This document shows positions 6,187 to 7,501 of a stretch of DNA of 7,501 nt, one piece after another. The notes beneath the pieces were generated by a model. That model had not been told where the DNA came from. It did no database searches and saw nothing but the letters and a program-made list of their open reading frames with translations. This DNA comes from an uncultured Clostridia bacterium. Its GTDB lineage: Bacteria > Bacillota > Clostridia > Monoglobales > Monoglobaceae. The DNA lies in the NCBI GenBank assembly GCA_945878965.1, contig CAMCUJ010000065.1:1-7501 (forward strand), written 5' to 3'. How positions within the stretch are numbered: position 1 is the stretch's first letter; each line of letters begins with the position of its first letter. A program made the translations under genes and the position numbers.

Positions 6187-7501
6187 ATGAATATTTATAA
6201 CGATATTGCAGAACGTACAGACGGCGATATCTATATCGGCGTTGTAGGTCCTGTGAGAACCGGAAAATCAACTTTTATCAAACAGTTTATGGATCTACTT
6301 GTAATTCCTAATATAGAAAATGAGCATAAAAGGGAGCGGGCGATGGACGAACTTCCGCAAAGTGCCGCAGGAAAGATGATTATGACAACCGAGCCTAAAT
6401 TTATTCCAAACGAGGCAGTTGACATAAGTCTTGATGATAATTTAAACTTAAGTGTAAGAATGATAGACTGTGTGGGCTACATAATCAATCCATCCCTTGG
6501 ATACATTGAAGAAAATTCGCCGAGAATGGTTGTTACACCATGGTCAGAGTCACCAATGCCGTTTTCGGATGCAGCAGAAATAGGAACTAAGAAGGTCATA
6601 AATGAGCATTCTACCATTGGAATTGTAATTACAACCGACGGAACAATTACCGACTTTGAACGAGATGACTATATTGAGGCGGAGGAAAGAGTGATTTCCG
6701 AGCTTAAGGCTATAAACAAACCATTCATTGTAATTATGAATACTATAAATCCTTATTCCGCATCAGCCGAAAATATGGCTGCGGAAATGCAGGAGAAATA
6801 CGGAGTAACCGTTCTTCCTATAAACTGTATGAATCTAAGCTTAAATGATGTAAATTCAATAATTGAAAATATATTATTTGAATTTCCTATAAAAGAGCTT
6901 GCTATTGAGCTGCCGTCATGGATAGACTCACTTGAGGAATCACATCCGTTTTCAAAGGGAATACGTGATAAAATATTTGAATGCTCTGAAAATCTTTTCA
7001 AGCTAACCGAGGCAAAAACATTTGCAAATGCCATAAAGCAATGCGAATTAATAGACGATGTAACAGTTTCAAAAATCAATCTCGGTGAGGGAACGGTACG
7101 ACTTAATGTTCAGACTCCGAAAAAACTGTTCTACAAAGTTATATGCGAAAAATCCGGCTTTGAGATAGAAAGTGAATCAGAATTGATAAATCTTTTAAAG
7201 GAGCTTTCTCATATCAAGTATGAATATGACAAGGTAGCCTATGCACTTGACGAGGTAAGACGAAAGGGTTACGGAATAGTTTCGCCTACTATTGATGAAT
7301 TAACCCTTGAAGAGCCTGAAATTGTTAAACAGGGCAGCCGTTTTGGTGTACGTCTAAGAGCAAGTGCTCCGTCAATACATATGATACGTGCGGATATAGA
7401 AACAGAGGTAAGTCCGATAGTCGGAACAGAAAAACAGTCCGAGGAACTTGTTCATTATCTTCTTAAGGAATTTGAGGTTGACCCTAAGAAAATATGGGAA
7501 T
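6187..7501 (+). CDS. spoIVA: Stage IV sporulation protein A, SpoIVA (3' end beyond window)
   Basis: The first 438 residues of SpoIVA are present; the family is about 490 long, so roughly the last 50 residues and the stop lie outside. SpoIVA is a cytoskeletal ATPase of the mother cell that polymerises on the forespore surface and forms the basement layer of the coat. The start MNIYNDIAERTDGDIYIGVV is typical. The Walker A motif is GPVRTGKST (21-29, K27), with DELPQSAAGK (54-63) and MTTEPKF (66-72) following. D94 in MIDCVGY is the Walker B-like position, and HSTIGIVITTDGTI (141-154) is strongly conserved. Near the end, RQGSRFGVRLKA-like residues (here KQGSRFGVRLRA), APSIHMI and GTEKQSEEL match the middle and C-terminal regions. 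The ATG at 6187 has GGAGA six bases upstream. In Bacillus the gene is sigma-E controlled; I could not identify a convincing sigma-E promoter here. It is divergent from the two-component genes. Confidence 0.97.
   Translation, partial: MNIYNDIAERTDGDIYIGVVGPVRTGKSTFIKQFMDLLVIPNIENEHKRERAMDELPQSAAGKMIMTTEPKFIPNEAVDISLDDNLNLSVRMIDCVGYIINPSLGYIEENSPRMVVTPWSESPMPFSDAAEIGTKKVINEHSTIGIVITTDGTITDFERDDYIEAEERVISELKAINKPFIVIMNTINPYSASAENMAAEMQEKYGVTVLPINCMNLSLNDVNSIIENILFEFPIKELAIELPSWIDSLEESHPFSKGIRDKIFECSENLFKLTEAKTFANAIKQCELIDDVTVSKINLGEGTVRLNVQTPKKLFYKVICEKSGFEIESESELINLLKELSHIKYEYDKVAYALDEVRRKGYGIVSPTIDELTLEEPEIVKQGSRFGVRLRASAPSIHMIRADIETEVSPIVGTEKQSEELVHYLLKEFEVDPKKIWE

Noticed and set aside
6231..7079. 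Minus-strand open frames opposite spoIVA
   Set aside because: They are antisense shadows of a highly conserved gene, with no ribosome binding site or family resemblance.

Overview
The window looks like AT-rich chromosomal DNA from an endospore-forming Firmicute, most likely a clostridial anaerobe. The strongest evidence is a nearly complete spoIVA at the right edge. A UPF0237/UPF0210 gene pair, typical of Firmicutes and other anaerobes, and a PocR-type hybrid histidine kinase fit the same picture. I cannot name the genus.

Layout, left to right. Positions 51-168 hold a structured non-coding repeat of about 118 bp. Next come four genes, all on the minus strand. They form two likely transcription units. 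The first is response regulator (4838-5659) then hybrid kinase (2077-4836), from a near-consensus sigma-A promoter at 5840-5868. The second is a small ACT-domain protein (1627-1896) then a DUF711/UPF0210 'PFL-like' protein (218-1576), from its own promoter at 1968-1996. A second copy of the repeat (5937-6055) lies in the 527-bp intergenic region. After it, spoIVA starts at 6187 on the plus strand and runs off the window.

The two repeat copies are about 93% identical, in inverted orientation, and bracket the whole four-gene minus-strand block. No transposase or recombinase is visible. Each copy folds into the same three hairpins. They could be solo remnants or non-autonomous relatives of an IS200/IS605-like element, but this cannot be proven from the window.

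How the genes may work together: the kinase has no membrane segment. It has a Cys-rich PocR sensor module, HisKA/HATPase, a degenerate receiver, a true receiver and an HPt domain, giving a cytosolic phosphorelay that could pass phosphate to the adjacent two-receiver protein. That partner has no DNA-binding domain, so the final output lies elsewhere. The ACT/PFL-like pair is a conserved module of unknown biochemistry. SpoIVA builds the base of the spore coat.

The most unusual small-scale feature is a convincing intrinsic terminator (2089-2122) lying inside the last codons of the kinase gene, ahead of its in-frame stop.
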